From Diaphorobacter sp. HDW4B (GTDB taxonomy: Bacteria > Pseudomonadota > Gammaproteobacteria > Burkholderiales > Burkholderiaceae_C), in the NCBI RefSeq assembly GCF_011305535.1, contig NZ_CP049906.1, positions 248,001-312,000 on the forward strand: 64,000 bases of DNA, given 5' to 3'. This document shows, one piece after another, positions 25,949-34,853 of the stretch. Below the pieces are notes generated by a model. The model searched no databases, was not told the origin of the DNA, and worked only from the letters and a program-made list of their open reading frames with translations. Within the stretch, counting starts at the first letter, position 1; every line of letters begins with the position of its first letter. Made by a program: the position numbers and the translations under genes.

Positions 25949-26084
25949 AGCACTGCAGCCTCTGATGCCACAGAGGCTTCAATGCCTTGTCTACAGCGCG
26001 CCGATCGCTCAATGGCGCAGCGCTTTTCCATTCCTCCCTTCCAGCCCACGCCCTGCATCGGCAGGGCGTGCTTCAGTGCACCCG

Positions 26085-27545
26085 ATGATGAACCCCAACC
26101 AAGATTTGGTCGAGTATCCAGATACCAAGCTGCTGATTGACAATCAGTGGGTAGACGCTGCTGATGGCGGCACCATCGATGTATTGAATCCAGCCACCGG
26201 GCTGGCTATTGGCAAGGTGGCCCATGCGAGCCTCGGCGATCTGGATCTTGCACTAGCCGATGCTCAGCGAGGTTTTGAGCGCTGGCGTGATGTCAGTGCG
26301 CATGATCGCGCGCTGACTATGCGTCGTGCTGCTGTCTTGCTGAGAGAACGTGCGGACAGGATTGCCATCAACCTGACTCTGGAGCAGGGCAAACCGCTGG
26401 CCGAGGCGCGCGGTGAGGTCATGGCAGGTGCGGAGATCTTGGAATGGTTTGCCGACGAGGGGCTGAGAGTCTATGGGCGCATTGTTCCGTCGCGCAATTC
26501 AATGGTGCAGCAGATGGTGCTCAAGGAGCCTGTGGGCCCAGTGGCAGCCTTCACGCCTTGGAACTTCCCGATCAATCAGGTGGTGCGCAAGGTGGGCGCG
26601 GCACTGGCAACTGGCTGCTCGTGTCTCGTCAAGGCACCGGAGGAAACACCTTCGGCTCCAGCGGCGCTGATCGCAGCACTGGTGGATGCTGGCGTGCCGG
26701 CAGGTACCGTGGGGCTGGTATTCGGCAACCCGGTTCAGATATCCGCATATTTGATTGCGAGTCCCATCATTCGCAAAGTCACCTTCACCGGATCCACACC
26801 GATCGGCAAGGAGTTGGCCGCGTTGGCGGGTCGTCATATGAAACGTGTGACGATGGAGCTGGGTGGACATGCGCCGGTCATCATCGCTGAAGATGCAGAT
26901 ATCGAATTGGCGGCGCGTTGCACGAGCGCGGGGAAGTTTCGTAACGCGGGTCAGATCTGCATTGCACCGACGCGGTTTCTGGTGCACGAACGCATCAAGG
27001 ACGAGTTCGTGGCAGCTTTCGTGGACAAAGCAAAGGGTCTGCATGTGGGTAACGGCATGGATGCATCAACGACCATGGGCCCTCTGGCAAACGCGCGTCG
27101 CATTGGGGCGATGGAAAAGTTGGTGCATGACGCATGGCAACGGGGTGCCACAGTGGCTCTCGGAGGAGAGCGTGTGGGCCAATGCGGCAATTTCTGGTCA
27201 CCCACGGTGCTGACAGACGTTCCAACGGATGCCGAAGTGTTCAATGAAGAGCCATTCGGTCCCATTGCCGCGGTGCAGTCATTCAGCAGCATCGAAGAAG
27301 CGATCAAAGAGGCGAACCGCTTGCCGTATGGCCTGGCTTCCTATGCATATACCCGCTCGCTCAAGACGTCGCATCAGATTGCGCGCGGATTGGAGGTCGG
27401 CATGTTGTGGATCAATCAGCCTGCCGCAGCTTCAGCCGAGATGCCATTTGGAGGGGTGAAGGATTCAGGGTACGGCTCCGAAGGCGGTCCGGAGGCCTTG
27501 GAGTCATATGTCAACACCAAGAGTGTGTCGATCATGTGTGCATGA
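26085..27545 (+). CDS. NAD(P)-dependent aldehyde dehydrogenase
   Basis: 486-residue ALDH, closest in pattern to succinate-semialdehyde dehydrogenases (GabD group). Visible are the cofactor site [11 protein letters not shown] and [12 protein letters not shown], the general base Glu in [11 protein letters not shown] and the catalytic Cys in [11 protein letters not shown]. ATGs at 26085 and 26088 are both possible; the open frame continues upstream to 25713 but that part overlaps the hydroxylase gene and is not conserved ALDH sequence. No strong ribosome site is seen, and 136 bp separate it from the hydroxylase gene. It could oxidise an aromatic aldehyde to the acid used by the hydroxylase, or a semialdehyde. 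Confidence 0.92.
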   Translation: MMNPNQDLVEYPDTKLLIDNQWVDAADGGTIDVLNPATGLAIGKVAHASLGDLDLALADAQRGFERWRDVSAHDRALTMRRAAVLLRERADRIAINLTLEQGKPLAEARGEVMAGAEILEWFADEGLRVYGRIVPSRNSMVQQMVLKEPVGPVAAFTPWNFPINQVVRKVGAALATGCSCLVKAPEETPSAPAALIAALVDAGVPAGTVGLVFGNPVQISAYLIASPIIRKVTFTGSTPIGKELAALAGRHMKRVTMELGGHAPVIIAEDADIELAARCTSAGKFRNAGQICIAPTRFLVHERIKDEFVAAFVDKAKGLHVGNGMDASTTMGPLANARRIGAMEKLVHDAWQRGATVALGGERVGQCGNFWSPTVLTDVPTDAEVFNEEPFGPIAAVQSFSSIEEAIKEANRLPYGLASYAYTRSLKTSHQIARGLEVGMLWINQPAAASAEMPFGGVKDSGYGSEGGPEALESYVNTKSVSIMCA

Positions 27546-27585
27546 CAAAACGTATTCATCCAATTGAGTTGGGGAGGCGAAAAAC

Positions 27586-28551
27586 ATGAAATTTGCATGG
27601 AACAAGATATCCGTCGCGGCGTTGGCATTCAGTGCCATCGCGGCTTCGGCGGATGACAAGACACCGATCCGTATCCTGGTCGGCTTTTCGGCAGGCGGCA
27701 ATGTGGACATGGTCGCGCGGCTGCTTGCTGAAGAACTCCGAGCGGAGCTGGGGCGCAACATCGTGATCGAGAATCGTCCAGGTGCTGGTGGACGCTTGGC
27801 CGCTCAGGCACTGAAGACGGCCGCCGCTGATGGATCGACATACTTGTTCTCCCCTGACAGCTGGGCCATCTTCCCGACCATCACGATGACGGCCGCTCAA
27901 CTGCGCTACGACTATGTCAAGGACATGGCACCGGTTGCTCGCGTGGTGTCGTATCCGTTGGGCTTCTTTGCAAGCGCTTCGAGCGGGGTGAAATCCATGC
28001 AGGATTACGTGTCCAAAGTGAAGACCCAACCTGAATTGGCCTTCTATGGCTCTTCAGGGGCAGGAAGCATCACCGAGTTTCTGGGTTTGCTGATGTCCAA
28101 GGATGTGGGGGCAAGGTTGTCTGTTGTTCCGTTCAAGGGAGCCAGCGAAGTCAAGACGATGCTGATCGGCGGTCAGGTTCCTGTAGCCATCATGTCGCCC
28201 AGCGATGTGCTGTCCGAGGACAACAAGAAAATCATTCCATTGGGCGTGATATCGGAAAAGAGGTCAGCGCTGGCCCCGCATATCCCTACATTGGCAGAGC
28301 AAGGAGTGAAGGTCACGCAAGGCAGTGCATTCATGGGCATGTGGGCGTCCAGCAAGACTCCGGCGACCGAGCGCAGCAAGATGGAAAAAGCGATTCAGTC
28401 GGTGTCTGGCAAGCCGAGTTTTGTGCAGAAACTCAATCTTGCGTACATGGAGGCCGACTTTGGATCTTCGCAAGAATTGCACAAACAGGTGCGACATCTG
28501 CAAGATTTTTGGAAGCCCATGGTGTCCGCATCAGGCTTCAAACCCAACTGA
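27586..28551 (+). CDS. Bug-family (TctC-type) periplasmic receptor
   Basis: 321-residue periplasmic receptor with an N-terminal signal peptide (VAALAFSAIAASA) and motifs PIRILVGFSAGGNVDMVARL and IENRPGAGGRLAAQ. It shares long near-identical segments (YLFSPDSWAIFPTI, VARVVSYPLG, GSSGAGSITEFLG) with the receptors at 15982 and 40349, so the three are recent paralogues. It is the last gene of the plus operon from 21859 and is followed by a strong terminator. Confidence 0.92.
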   Translation: MKFAWNKISVAALAFSAIAASADDKTPIRILVGFSAGGNVDMVARLLAEELRAELGRNIVIENRPGAGGRLAAQALKTAAADGSTYLFSPDSWAIFPTITMTAAQLRYDYVKDMAPVARVVSYPLGFFASASSGVKSMQDYVSKVKTQPELAFYGSSGAGSITEFLGLLMSKDVGARLSVVPFKGASEVKTMLIGGQVPVAIMSPSDVLSEDNKKIIPLGVISEKRSALAPHIPTLAEQGVKVTQGSAFMGMWASSKTPATERSKMEKAIQSVSGKPSFVQKLNLAYMEADFGSSQELHKQVRHLQDFWKPMVSASGFKPN

Positions 28552-28578
28552 TTCAGAGAAACTCCAAGGAATCAGTTT

Positions 28579-28609
28579 GGCACCGTGTCAGGGACACGGT
28601 GCCTTTTTT
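28579..28609 (+). terminator. Rho-independent terminator
   Basis: A perfect 11-bp stem GGCACCGTGTC/GACACGGTGCC with a three-base loop is followed by six T residues (28604-28609). It ends the plus operon that finishes at 28551 and lies between it and the convergent TetR gene. Confidence 0.93.
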
Positions 28610-28656
28610 GCTTGGGCGTTCGCATCGAGATCGGCGGCATTGCAGATGCCGACGGC

Positions 28657-29334
28657 TCAGTGAGCAGTGGGAAGCGTTGTCGCGCTGAATGGCTGAATGC
28701 CGGCAATGGCCAACTGCAGCAGATTGCGGAGCTGGGACAAGCCTTGGGCGACATTGGGCTGATCGGACATGAGCCAGTTGTGCAAATTCTGGTTGTAGAT
28801 GGCCCACCAGAGCTCGGACACCAGTTCTGCCGACACAGCGGAACGCAGAAACCCCGCGCCTTGCTTTTCACGCACGATGGCAGCCAGAGCGTTCAGCAGG
28901 GTCGGCTTCCAGGCGGCATAGCGCACTGCCTCAGGGCCGGAGGGGCGGCCCAGCAGAACCACGCCGACTTCACGGCGTGCCTGACGGGCCATTTCAGGGT
29001 ATTGCGCCCAGTAGTCCATGTCACGCTTGGCGAAATCCATCAGGATGTCGATCAACGGTCTGGTCAGGGCGTCACTTCCGAACTTGTCGGCACGAAGCAC
29101 CTCAAGATCATCATTGATGATCATGAGCAGAAGCTCGGACTTCGTCGGGGCGTAAGCAAACAACGTCCCTTGAGAGACATCTGCGCGATCCGCAATTTCG
29201 CGTGTCGTGGCGGCCTCGTAGCCGAGCTCCAGAAACACGGTGCGTGCCGTTTCCTTGATTCGGATGCGACGGCGCTGTTTTCCACGCTCGCGAACGCTCA
29301 GAGGTTCCTTTGGGACGGTTTGATCTTCAGACAT
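28657..29334 (-). CDS. TetR-family transcriptional regulator
   Basis: 225-residue regulator. The N-terminal HTH is RIKETARTVFLELGYEAATT followed by REIADRADVSQGTLFAYAPT, and the C-terminal ligand domain has an IPR-like helical pattern (DYWAQYPEMARQARREVG). It is the last gene of the long minus operon starting at 39087; 34 bp separate it from the isochorismatase-like gene. A terminal position suggests co-expression and feedback control of that operon. The 48-bp inverted repeat at 39101, right before the first gene, is a candidate operator. Ligand unknown; acyl-CoA esters are frequent ligands of such TetR proteins. Confidence 0.9.
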   Translation of the reverse strand: MSEDQTVPKEPLSVRERGKQRRRIRIKETARTVFLELGYEAATTREIADRADVSQGTLFAYAPTKSELLLMIINDDLEVLRADKFGSDALTRPLIDILMDFAKRDMDYWAQYPEMARQARREVGVVLLGRPSGPEAVRYAAWKPTLLNALAAIVREKQGAGFLRSAVSAELVSELWWAIYNQNLHNWLMSDQPNVAQGLSQLRNLLQLAIAGIQPFSATTLPTAH

Positions 29335-29368
29335 GTAGTTAGAGTAACGCCTTTTGCTACCCGAGAGT

Positions 29369-29953
29369 TTAAGCGGCGAAGTTGACAGTGGCTGCTTTTT
29401 CGACTGTACAGAAGCGGGAAATGCTCTGAATGGAGTTCTGGTGTTCCTGTTCCGAGTGCGCGCAGCAAGCGTCTTCGATCACCACGACTTGGAAGTCACG
29501 GTCATGGGCATCACGCACGCAGGCCTGAACGACAGCTTGTGTGGATACGCCGGAGCAGTAAATGCGACGAATGCCTGCGGCACTCAGTTGCGCTAGCAAG
29601 GTGGTGGAATAGAAGGGGCTGACGCGGTGCTTGACCACCTGGATGTCACCCGGCTGCTGGTCCAACGAAGGGTGAATTTCGGTGCCCCATGTTCCCAGTT
29701 TGAACATGCTGGCCTTGGGCGCTCCTCCGAAAAGCGGCGAGCCGGTGGGGCATTCATGATAGTCATCAGAGAAGCCCACCCGCACGAAGCCTACTTTCAC
29801 GCCGGCAGCGCGAGCTCGCTCAATGGCCAGTTGCGTGTTTTCCAGCGTGCGACGCTCCTTGAGCAGAGCGCCCATGGGACCCTTGGCGGCCGGTCCATCT
29901 TCGTGGACCAGCTCATTTTGCATATCGAGGACGAGGTAGACGGATTGCGTCAT
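29369..29953 (-). CDS. Isochorismatase-fold protein lacking the catalytic cysteine
   Basis: 194-residue protein of the isochorismatase/nicotinamidase fold. The Asp of the usual Asp-Lys-Cys triad (VLDMQNELV) and the Lys (QVVKHRVSPF) are present, but the nucleophile motif, normally G-x-x-T-D-x-C-V, reads GVSTQAVV, with Val in place of Cys. True isochorismatases also lack this Cys, so vinyl-ether hydrolysis or another non-thiol reaction is possible, while amidase activity is unlikely. It overlaps the CoA-transferase gene upstream by four bases (ATGA). Its role in the operon is unknown. Confidence 0.85.
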   Translation of the reverse strand: MTQSVYLVLDMQNELVHEDGPAAKGPMGALLKERRTLENTQLAIERARAAGVKVGFVRVGFSDDYHECPTGSPLFGGAPKASMFKLGTWGTEIHPSLDQQPGDIQVVKHRVSPFYSTTLLAQLSAAGIRRIYCSGVSTQAVVQACVRDAHDRDFQVVVIEDACCAHSEQEHQNSIQSISRFCTVEKAATVNFAA

Positions 29954-32490
29954 GGTGTAGTTTCCTGAACTAGGTTGGTTGAACGATATTCGGAGGAGGC
30001 CTCACGGTAGCGCTTGTCATGCGTCTTGATCGTGCCGCGAGCCACCAGTGCTCCGATATCGATCGGCAGCAGTTTCGGTGGGTTGATGGGTGTATCGGAC
30101 ACAACCTGACTTTCGCGCAGTTGGCGGATGCTTTCGGGGGACAGCTTGAGCAGTTGGCCCAGTACGTCTGCGTTGTCCTCACCGAAGTGCGGTGCACGAC
30201 GGCGAATGCCGACAGATGCACCATGCCAGATGTAAGGTCGGCCGATCAAGGCGCGCTCGCCTATGTCAGACTCGAAGTCGACGCATTCGAAGAACCGTCG
30301 CGCCACCAACTGAGGCTCGCGAATCAGGTCGCTGCTTTCGTTGACCGCCCCAGCAGCTACCCCTGCGGCTTGCAATTTCTGCGCGGCGGAAAGTGGGGTG
30401 TGCTGCAATGACCATGCTGCGCAGTGAGTATGGAGAGCTGCGTCGCTTGCATCTGCCGGTGCGTTGACGAGTGCGCTCAGCTTTTGGCGAATGGCATGTG
30501 TTGCTGCACTTATGACCATCCATCGGTTGTCACCTGCTGATTGGAAGACACCACTGAAGTGGGCATTCCATTCGGCGTTGCCTCGGCACGCGACGTCTTG
30601 CTGACCGCTTTGTACTGCAATGAACGATTCCGGGATGACGAGTGGGCCCAGTTGGTACATTCCCAGATCGATCCATTGCCCCTGGCCTGTGTTCTCGCGA
30701 TGAACCAATGCTGCCATGATGCAGGTCAGCCCTGACCACGCGGCAAGAAAGTCCGGATAGGACTGCCCCACCTTGGTGGCTGACTCGCCAGCATAGCCGG
30801 CGTAGTTGCTCAAGCCCATGGTGGCTTCCAGCGTTGTGCCTTGTGCCTTGTAGGAGGACCAAGGTCCATTGGAGCCATAGCCTGTGTTGGACAGCATGAC
30901 CAGGCGGGGATTCAGCTCGGCCAGCTTCTCGTACGGCAGTCCCCAGCCACGCATGACACGCGGGGTGAAGTTGTCGATCAGTACGTCACTTTGCTTGACC
31001 AACTCGCACAGCACGTCACGGCCGGCGGGTGTCTGCAGATCGAGTACGACAGAGCGCTTGCCTCGGTTGAGCATCTGAAATGTCGAGCAGCGATTCCAGC
31101 CGGCGTCGCCCGGATCGTTGTCGACCAGATAGCCGAAGCCACCCGCACGCAACTGATCGAGACGCTTGGGGGCTTCGATCTTGATCACTTCCGCTCCGAG
31201 ATCTGCCAGCAGCGCTCCCATATAGGGCGCTGCGAATACGGTGGACAGGTCCAGAACCCGAAGTCCCGTCAATGGAGCATTGGTTGCGGCACCCGATATT
31301 GCAGCCGTCGTGCGGCGGACACTTGCGGACGCCGCACTGCCCAGCGCTTCGGCCCGCGATGTGCTGCCAAGCGCCGGTGCGAGGGTGCGCACGGAGACCG
31401 GTGTGGCGGACATGCGAGCGATGCGTGAGGGCAGCTTCCATGTTTTGCCATCGGCAACTGGAACCTCTGTCCAGAGATCTCGCGTGGCGAGATGATCGCA
31501 GTCCATCAATTGTGCAGCCGATTGCAGCACACCACTGAGCAGACCTTCTTCGTTGGCCTTCTCGAACAGTTCGCGGCCAGACCGGCCTTTGAGCGCCGCG
31601 TGCAACAGCGCGCGAAGTTCTTCGGCGTGATCGATGCGGCCTTGCTGTGATGCGAAGCGTTCGTCGCAAAGACGTGGCTCGTTCAGCAGTTGCGCGAAGC
31701 GATCCGGGCCATACAGTGGATTGACCTGAAGGGTCACGTAGCCGTCGAGCACCGGCAGGGGCTCGCCGCTGAGCAGCGGGTCCTGAACGGCAGAGCGACG
31801 GGCGGCGACCACGCCGGCCAGCGAATATGCCGGAAAAACGGAGACCAGCTCGGAAGCGACCACCTCCATGGCCGAGAGGTCGATCAGGCTACCGCTTTGA
31901 GTTCGCAGAGCGTGGAAGTGAGCTGCCATGGCGGTGTAGGCACCATTCAGGCCCGCACAGTAGGCAGACTGACGCAGTCCAGGCTTGAGTGGTTCACGGT
32001 TCTGCAGGCCGCTGAAAGACATGATGCCGCCCATGGCCTGCAGAACCAAATCGCCACCTTGCCAATTGGCTTCTGGTCCATCCCAGCCAAAGTCGCTGAC
32101 GGCAACGATGGACAGATGCGGAAAACGCTCGTGCAATAGCTGAGGAGTCAGTCCCCAGGTGTTGGCTGTTTCGGTGGGCCCCCAGCCGAAGACAAGTATG
32201 TCTGCTGCCGCGAGCAGCTTGGTGACTGTCTCGGCGTCTGCAACGTCGCTCGGATCGAGCACAAGGCTTTGCTTGTTCCAGTTCAGATACTCGAAAAGTG
32301 CGCTGTGGGCTGATCCTGGGATGGCAGGGCCTTCCTGACGCAGTGGATCACCAGTGGGTCTTTCCACCTTGAGCACTTGCGCGCCGAAATCACCGAGCAA
32401 TCGTGCGGCGAACTGGGCGGCATGATTGCCAGCCAGCTCGACCACTCGCACGCCCGCTAGTGCGCTGGGTGTGGTTGCTGCGTTATGCAT
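29950..32490 (-). CDS. Tandem (double-domain) CaiB/BaiF CoA-transferase
   Basis: 846-residue fusion of two class III CoA-transferase domains (about 1-385 and 410-846), each with the start pattern VVELAGNHAAQF or LDLSTVFAAPYMG and the segment after GxxVLKVE/IKIE. Class III enzymes are usually homodimers of about 400 residues with interlocked chains, so the fusion would give a pseudo-homodimer. The second half keeps an Asp at the catalytic position (SYPDFLAAWSG), whereas the first half has QSAYCAGLNG there and lacks it. I infer one active site per chain. It overlaps the MaoC gene by eight bases and is followed by the isochorismatase-like gene. It should activate the acid degraded by this operon. 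Confidence 0.88.
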   Translation of the reverse strand: MHNAATTPSALAGVRVVELAGNHAAQFAARLLGDFGAQVLKVERPTGDPLRQEGPAIPGSAHSALFEYLNWNKQSLVLDPSDVADAETVTKLLAAADILVFGWGPTETANTWGLTPQLLHERFPHLSIVAVSDFGWDGPEANWQGGDLVLQAMGGIMSFSGLQNREPLKPGLRQSAYCAGLNGAYTAMAAHFHALRTQSGSLIDLSAMEVVASELVSVFPAYSLAGVVAARRSAVQDPLLSGEPLPVLDGYVTLQVNPLYGPDRFAQLLNEPRLCDERFASQQGRIDHAEELRALLHAALKGRSGRELFEKANEEGLLSGVLQSAAQLMDCDHLATRDLWTEVPVADGKTWKLPSRIARMSATPVSVRTLAPALGSTSRAEALGSAASASVRRTTAAISGAATNAPLTGLRVLDLSTVFAAPYMGALLADLGAEVIKIEAPKRLDQLRAGGFGYLVDNDPGDAGWNRCSTFQMLNRGKRSVVLDLQTPAGRDVLCELVKQSDVLIDNFTPRVMRGWGLPYEKLAELNPRLVMLSNTGYGSNGPWSSYKAQGTTLEATMGLSNYAGYAGESATKVGQSYPDFLAAWSGLTCIMAALVHRENTGQGQWIDLGMYQLGPLVIPESFIAVQSGQQDVACRGNAEWNAHFSGVFQSAGDNRWMVISAATHAIRQKLSALVNAPADASDAALHTHCAAWSLQHTPLSAAQKLQAAGVAAGAVNESSDLIREPQLVARRFFECVDFESDIGERALIGRPYIWHGASVGIRRRAPHFGEDNADVLGQLLKLSPESIRQLRESQVVSDTPINPPKLLPIDIGALVARGTIKTHDKRYREASSEYRSTNLVQETTP

Positions 32491-32971
32491 TTTCGATCAC
32501 GAACGGATAGGGCACGGGTTTGCCGTTTTGCAGCGGAAGCACGGCAACGGCTGTGCCGGGAGTGCTTTCCTGGCCTTCTTCATTGCGGATGCCGATTTCA
32601 CAGGTCACATGGCCATAGCCATCGCGCACTTCGAGATGGGTGATGCGACCCCATGCCGTCAGTGTCGTTCCGGCCACGTCCAGCTTGCGGAAGCTGAAAT
32701 CGATTTTCCAGAGCCAGCCTGCTGGGGTCATCCATTCGCGCATCATCTGCACGAGGAAATGCTGCTTCCAAGTGCCGTTGATGGGCAGACCAGGGAGCTT
32801 GTCATGTTCGATCGCGAAGGGACGATCATAGTGAATGCGGTGCCAGTTTTCGATTGCGGCAGACCAGCGCATCAGGTGCGAAGTGGTGATGGGGCCGCGC
32901 ACGAGAGATGTGAGTTCGTCGCCGACCTTGAGGTTCTCGAAGACAGGGGTGGCTGCAGTAGTCTGGGTCAT
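32483..32971 (-). CDS. MaoC/HTD2-like hotdog hydratase subunit
   Basis: 162-residue single-hotdog protein. The active-site helix reads ENWHRIHYDRPFA, which resembles the FNGHRIHYD signature of HTD2 and mesaconyl-C4-CoA hydratase rather than the classical R-hydratase motif D-x-N-P-I-H. It probably provides the catalytic half of an enoyl-CoA (or mesaconyl-CoA) hydratase, with the protein encoded directly upstream (32988-33512) as the other hotdog half. It overlaps the CoA-transferase gene by eight bases. It acts in the cytoplasm on CoA thioesters; the actual substrate is inferred from the neighbouring CoA-transferase and lyase genes. Confidence 0.82.
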   Translation of the reverse strand: MTQTTAATPVFENLKVGDELTSLVRGPITTSHLMRWSAAIENWHRIHYDRPFAIEHDKLPGLPINGTWKQHFLVQMMREWMTPAGWLWKIDFSFRKLDVAGTTLTAWGRITHLEVRDGYGHVTCEIGIRNEEGQESTPGTAVAVLPLQNGKPVPYPFVIENA

Positions 32972-32987
32972 TTCAGTGTCTCCTGGA

Positions 32988-33512
32988 TCAACGGGCCAGT
33001 TCGGTGTGGACGATGCGCAGGAGCTTTTCGCCGCTCTGATTGGTGTATATCGTTTCTGTCTTGAAAATGATCATCGGACCGGAAGACGACTCACGCTCGG
33101 CAATGTCGACATAGGTGGATTGACGGCTTACTACATCGCCGAGCTTGGCGAAGCTGAAAAATTCGCAGGCATAGCCACCATTGAGCAGTCGCTTGAATGG
33201 CAACTTCAGACTTGGAAGGCCCTTGCTGACCGTGCCACCCATACCGTCCCAATCAGGGTTTTCTTTGAACTTTTCGAATGTGTCGGGCGTGCCTGCGGCT
33301 CGGGTGAAAAGATGCAGGGGTTGCAGCGGCGTGGCTACTGGAGACCCGAAGCCGCGAGCGGATGCCTCGACGGGGTCCCAGTGGGCCGGGTCGCTTTCCA
33401 TGACGGCTTGGGTGAAGCGACGCAGCATGTCTGCGCTCAGCGGCACGGAGGCCGTTTGCACTTCACCGGGGACGCCGATCAGTGCCTTCATTTCTGGAGT
33501 GATGTAGGACAT
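32988..33512 (-). CDS. FAS1-like dehydratase (N-terminal hotdog half)
   Basis: 174-residue protein of the FAS1-like/MaoC_dehydrat_N group (GVPGEVQTASVPLSADMLRR, ESDPAHWDP, LNGGYACEFFSFAKLGDVV). In mesaconyl-C4-CoA hydratase and HTD2-type enzymes this domain is fused to a catalytic hotdog; in mycobacterial HadA it is a separate subunit. Here it is separate and followed 16 bp later by the catalytic-type subunit at 32483, so the two likely form a heterodimer. It lacks the catalytic His-containing helix itself. The start ATG follows an AAGGAAT site. Confidence 0.82.
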   Translation of the reverse strand: MSYITPEMKALIGVPGEVQTASVPLSADMLRRFTQAVMESDPAHWDPVEASARGFGSPVATPLQPLHLFTRAAGTPDTFEKFKENPDWDGMGGTVSKGLPSLKLPFKRLLNGGYACEFFSFAKLGDVVSRQSTYVDIAERESSSGPMIIFKTETIYTNQSGEKLLRIVHTELAR

Positions 33513-33544
33513 GAATGATTCCTTGTGGCAACTGACAAAAGGGT

Positions 33545-34759
33545 TTACTTGAGCAACTGACGAGCGATGAGCATCTTCTGCATTTCGGTCGTACCGCCGC
33601 CAATCTGCAGGTGACGAAGCAGGCGATAGAACACGGTCAGTGGCAACTCAAGGGCTTCGCCCATGGCGCCGTGAATCTGGATGGCGTGGTCAATGGTGCG
33701 GGCGCCCCATTCACCAGCCGTGAATTTCACGAGCGATGCGTCGTTGCGTACGTCTTCGCCGCGGTCACCTCGTGCAGCAGCCGAGTAAGTCATGGCGCGC
33801 AGTGCTTCGATGTCGACGTGCATGTCCACCAACCGCCATTGGATGGCTTGGCGATCCGCCAGCGGCTTGCCGAAGGTGACGCGTTGTTTGGACCATTCGA
33901 CCGACATGTCGAGTGAGCGTTGCATGCGGCCCAGCGCTTGTGGTGCACGCAGCAGACGGTCATGGATGGTGAGCCAGCGTTGACCCAGACGGAAGCCGTT
34001 GCCGACATCACCCAACACGTTTTCATCTGGAACGAACACGTTGTCGAAATGCACGACATACTGAGCCGAACGAGATCCCAGCCAAGTGCGGATGCCGCTT
34101 TCTTCGATGTTCAGACCAGGGGCACCTTTTTCCACGATGAACATGGTGATGCCGCCGCGTTGGCGCTTGTCGGCATCCGTCATGGCTTGCACTTGGATGA
34201 TGTCCGAGCTCAACGCGTTGGAGATCCACATCTTTGTGCCATTGATCAGCCAGCCTCCATCGGTCTTGGTGGCACGGGTCTGCATCATGCCTCCCGGGTC
34301 GGATCCCGCATTGGGTTCGGTCTGTGCAAAGCAGGCAGATTTTTCACCGGCGATCACGGGCTTCAGAAAACGTTCGATCTGGTCACCGCGTGCTTCATAA
34401 AGAATGTTGGGAACTGTCGCCATGGGGAATGGAACGGCGCAGTAGTGCAGTTCTTCGCTGACGACTACTTGTGTCAACAGGCCCATTGCAGTGCCGCCGT
34501 ATTCCTCAGGCACGGTCATGTTCCAAAGTCCGGTGTCTTTGGAGATGGAGACCAGTCGGTCCACGATCTTCTTGTCGAAAACGCCGCGAAGGTTTTCCAT
34601 GGCGGCACCGTAGGTGGCCCAGTCGCTGGCCAGATATTGCTGCTCCAGTGGCATGAGCTCGTCGCGAACGATGCGACGAGTCATGTCACGGATTTCCTGA
34701 ACCATGGGAGGGAGCTGAAAGCTGGGTGCATCAGCGTCGAATTCGGCTACTGCGTTCAT
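33545..34759 (-). CDS. Acyl-CoA dehydrogenase
   Basis: 404-residue flavoprotein that introduces an alpha,beta double bond into an acyl-CoA and passes electrons to ETF. The FAD/substrate motif ACFAQTEPNAGSDPGG, WLINGTKMWISNA and the C-terminal QIGGGTTEMQKMLIARQLL are standard. The catalytic base is probably the Glu in GAMGEALELPL, the usual position near the C-terminus. The gene is in the middle of the long minus operon, between the HMG-CoA-lyase-like and the FAS1-like genes, and would make the enoyl-CoA that the hydratase pair uses. Chain specificity cannot be read. Confidence 0.92.
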   Translation of the reverse strand: MNAVAEFDADAPSFQLPPMVQEIRDMTRRIVRDELMPLEQQYLASDWATYGAAMENLRGVFDKKIVDRLVSISKDTGLWNMTVPEEYGGTAMGLLTQVVVSEELHYCAVPFPMATVPNILYEARGDQIERFLKPVIAGEKSACFAQTEPNAGSDPGGMMQTRATKTDGGWLINGTKMWISNALSSDIIQVQAMTDADKRQRGGITMFIVEKGAPGLNIEESGIRTWLGSRSAQYVVHFDNVFVPDENVLGDVGNGFRLGQRWLTIHDRLLRAPQALGRMQRSLDMSVEWSKQRVTFGKPLADRQAIQWRLVDMHVDIEALRAMTYSAAARGDRGEDVRNDASLVKFTAGEWGARTIDHAIQIHGAMGEALELPLTVFYRLLRHLQIGGGTTEMQKMLIARQLLK

Positions 34760-34853
34760 GATGTTTCTCGATCTTGAAATGAAGGCGTGCGCTTGCCTTC
34801 AGCCTGCATTTGGCAGGCTGTTGCGGGATGAGCTGCGGAGGTTGGGGAGCGCG

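Noticed and set aside
25713-26084. N-terminal extension of the aldehyde dehydrogenase
   Set aside because: It overlaps the 3' part of the FAD hydroxylase gene in another frame and is not ALDH-like; the family sequence begins after 26085.
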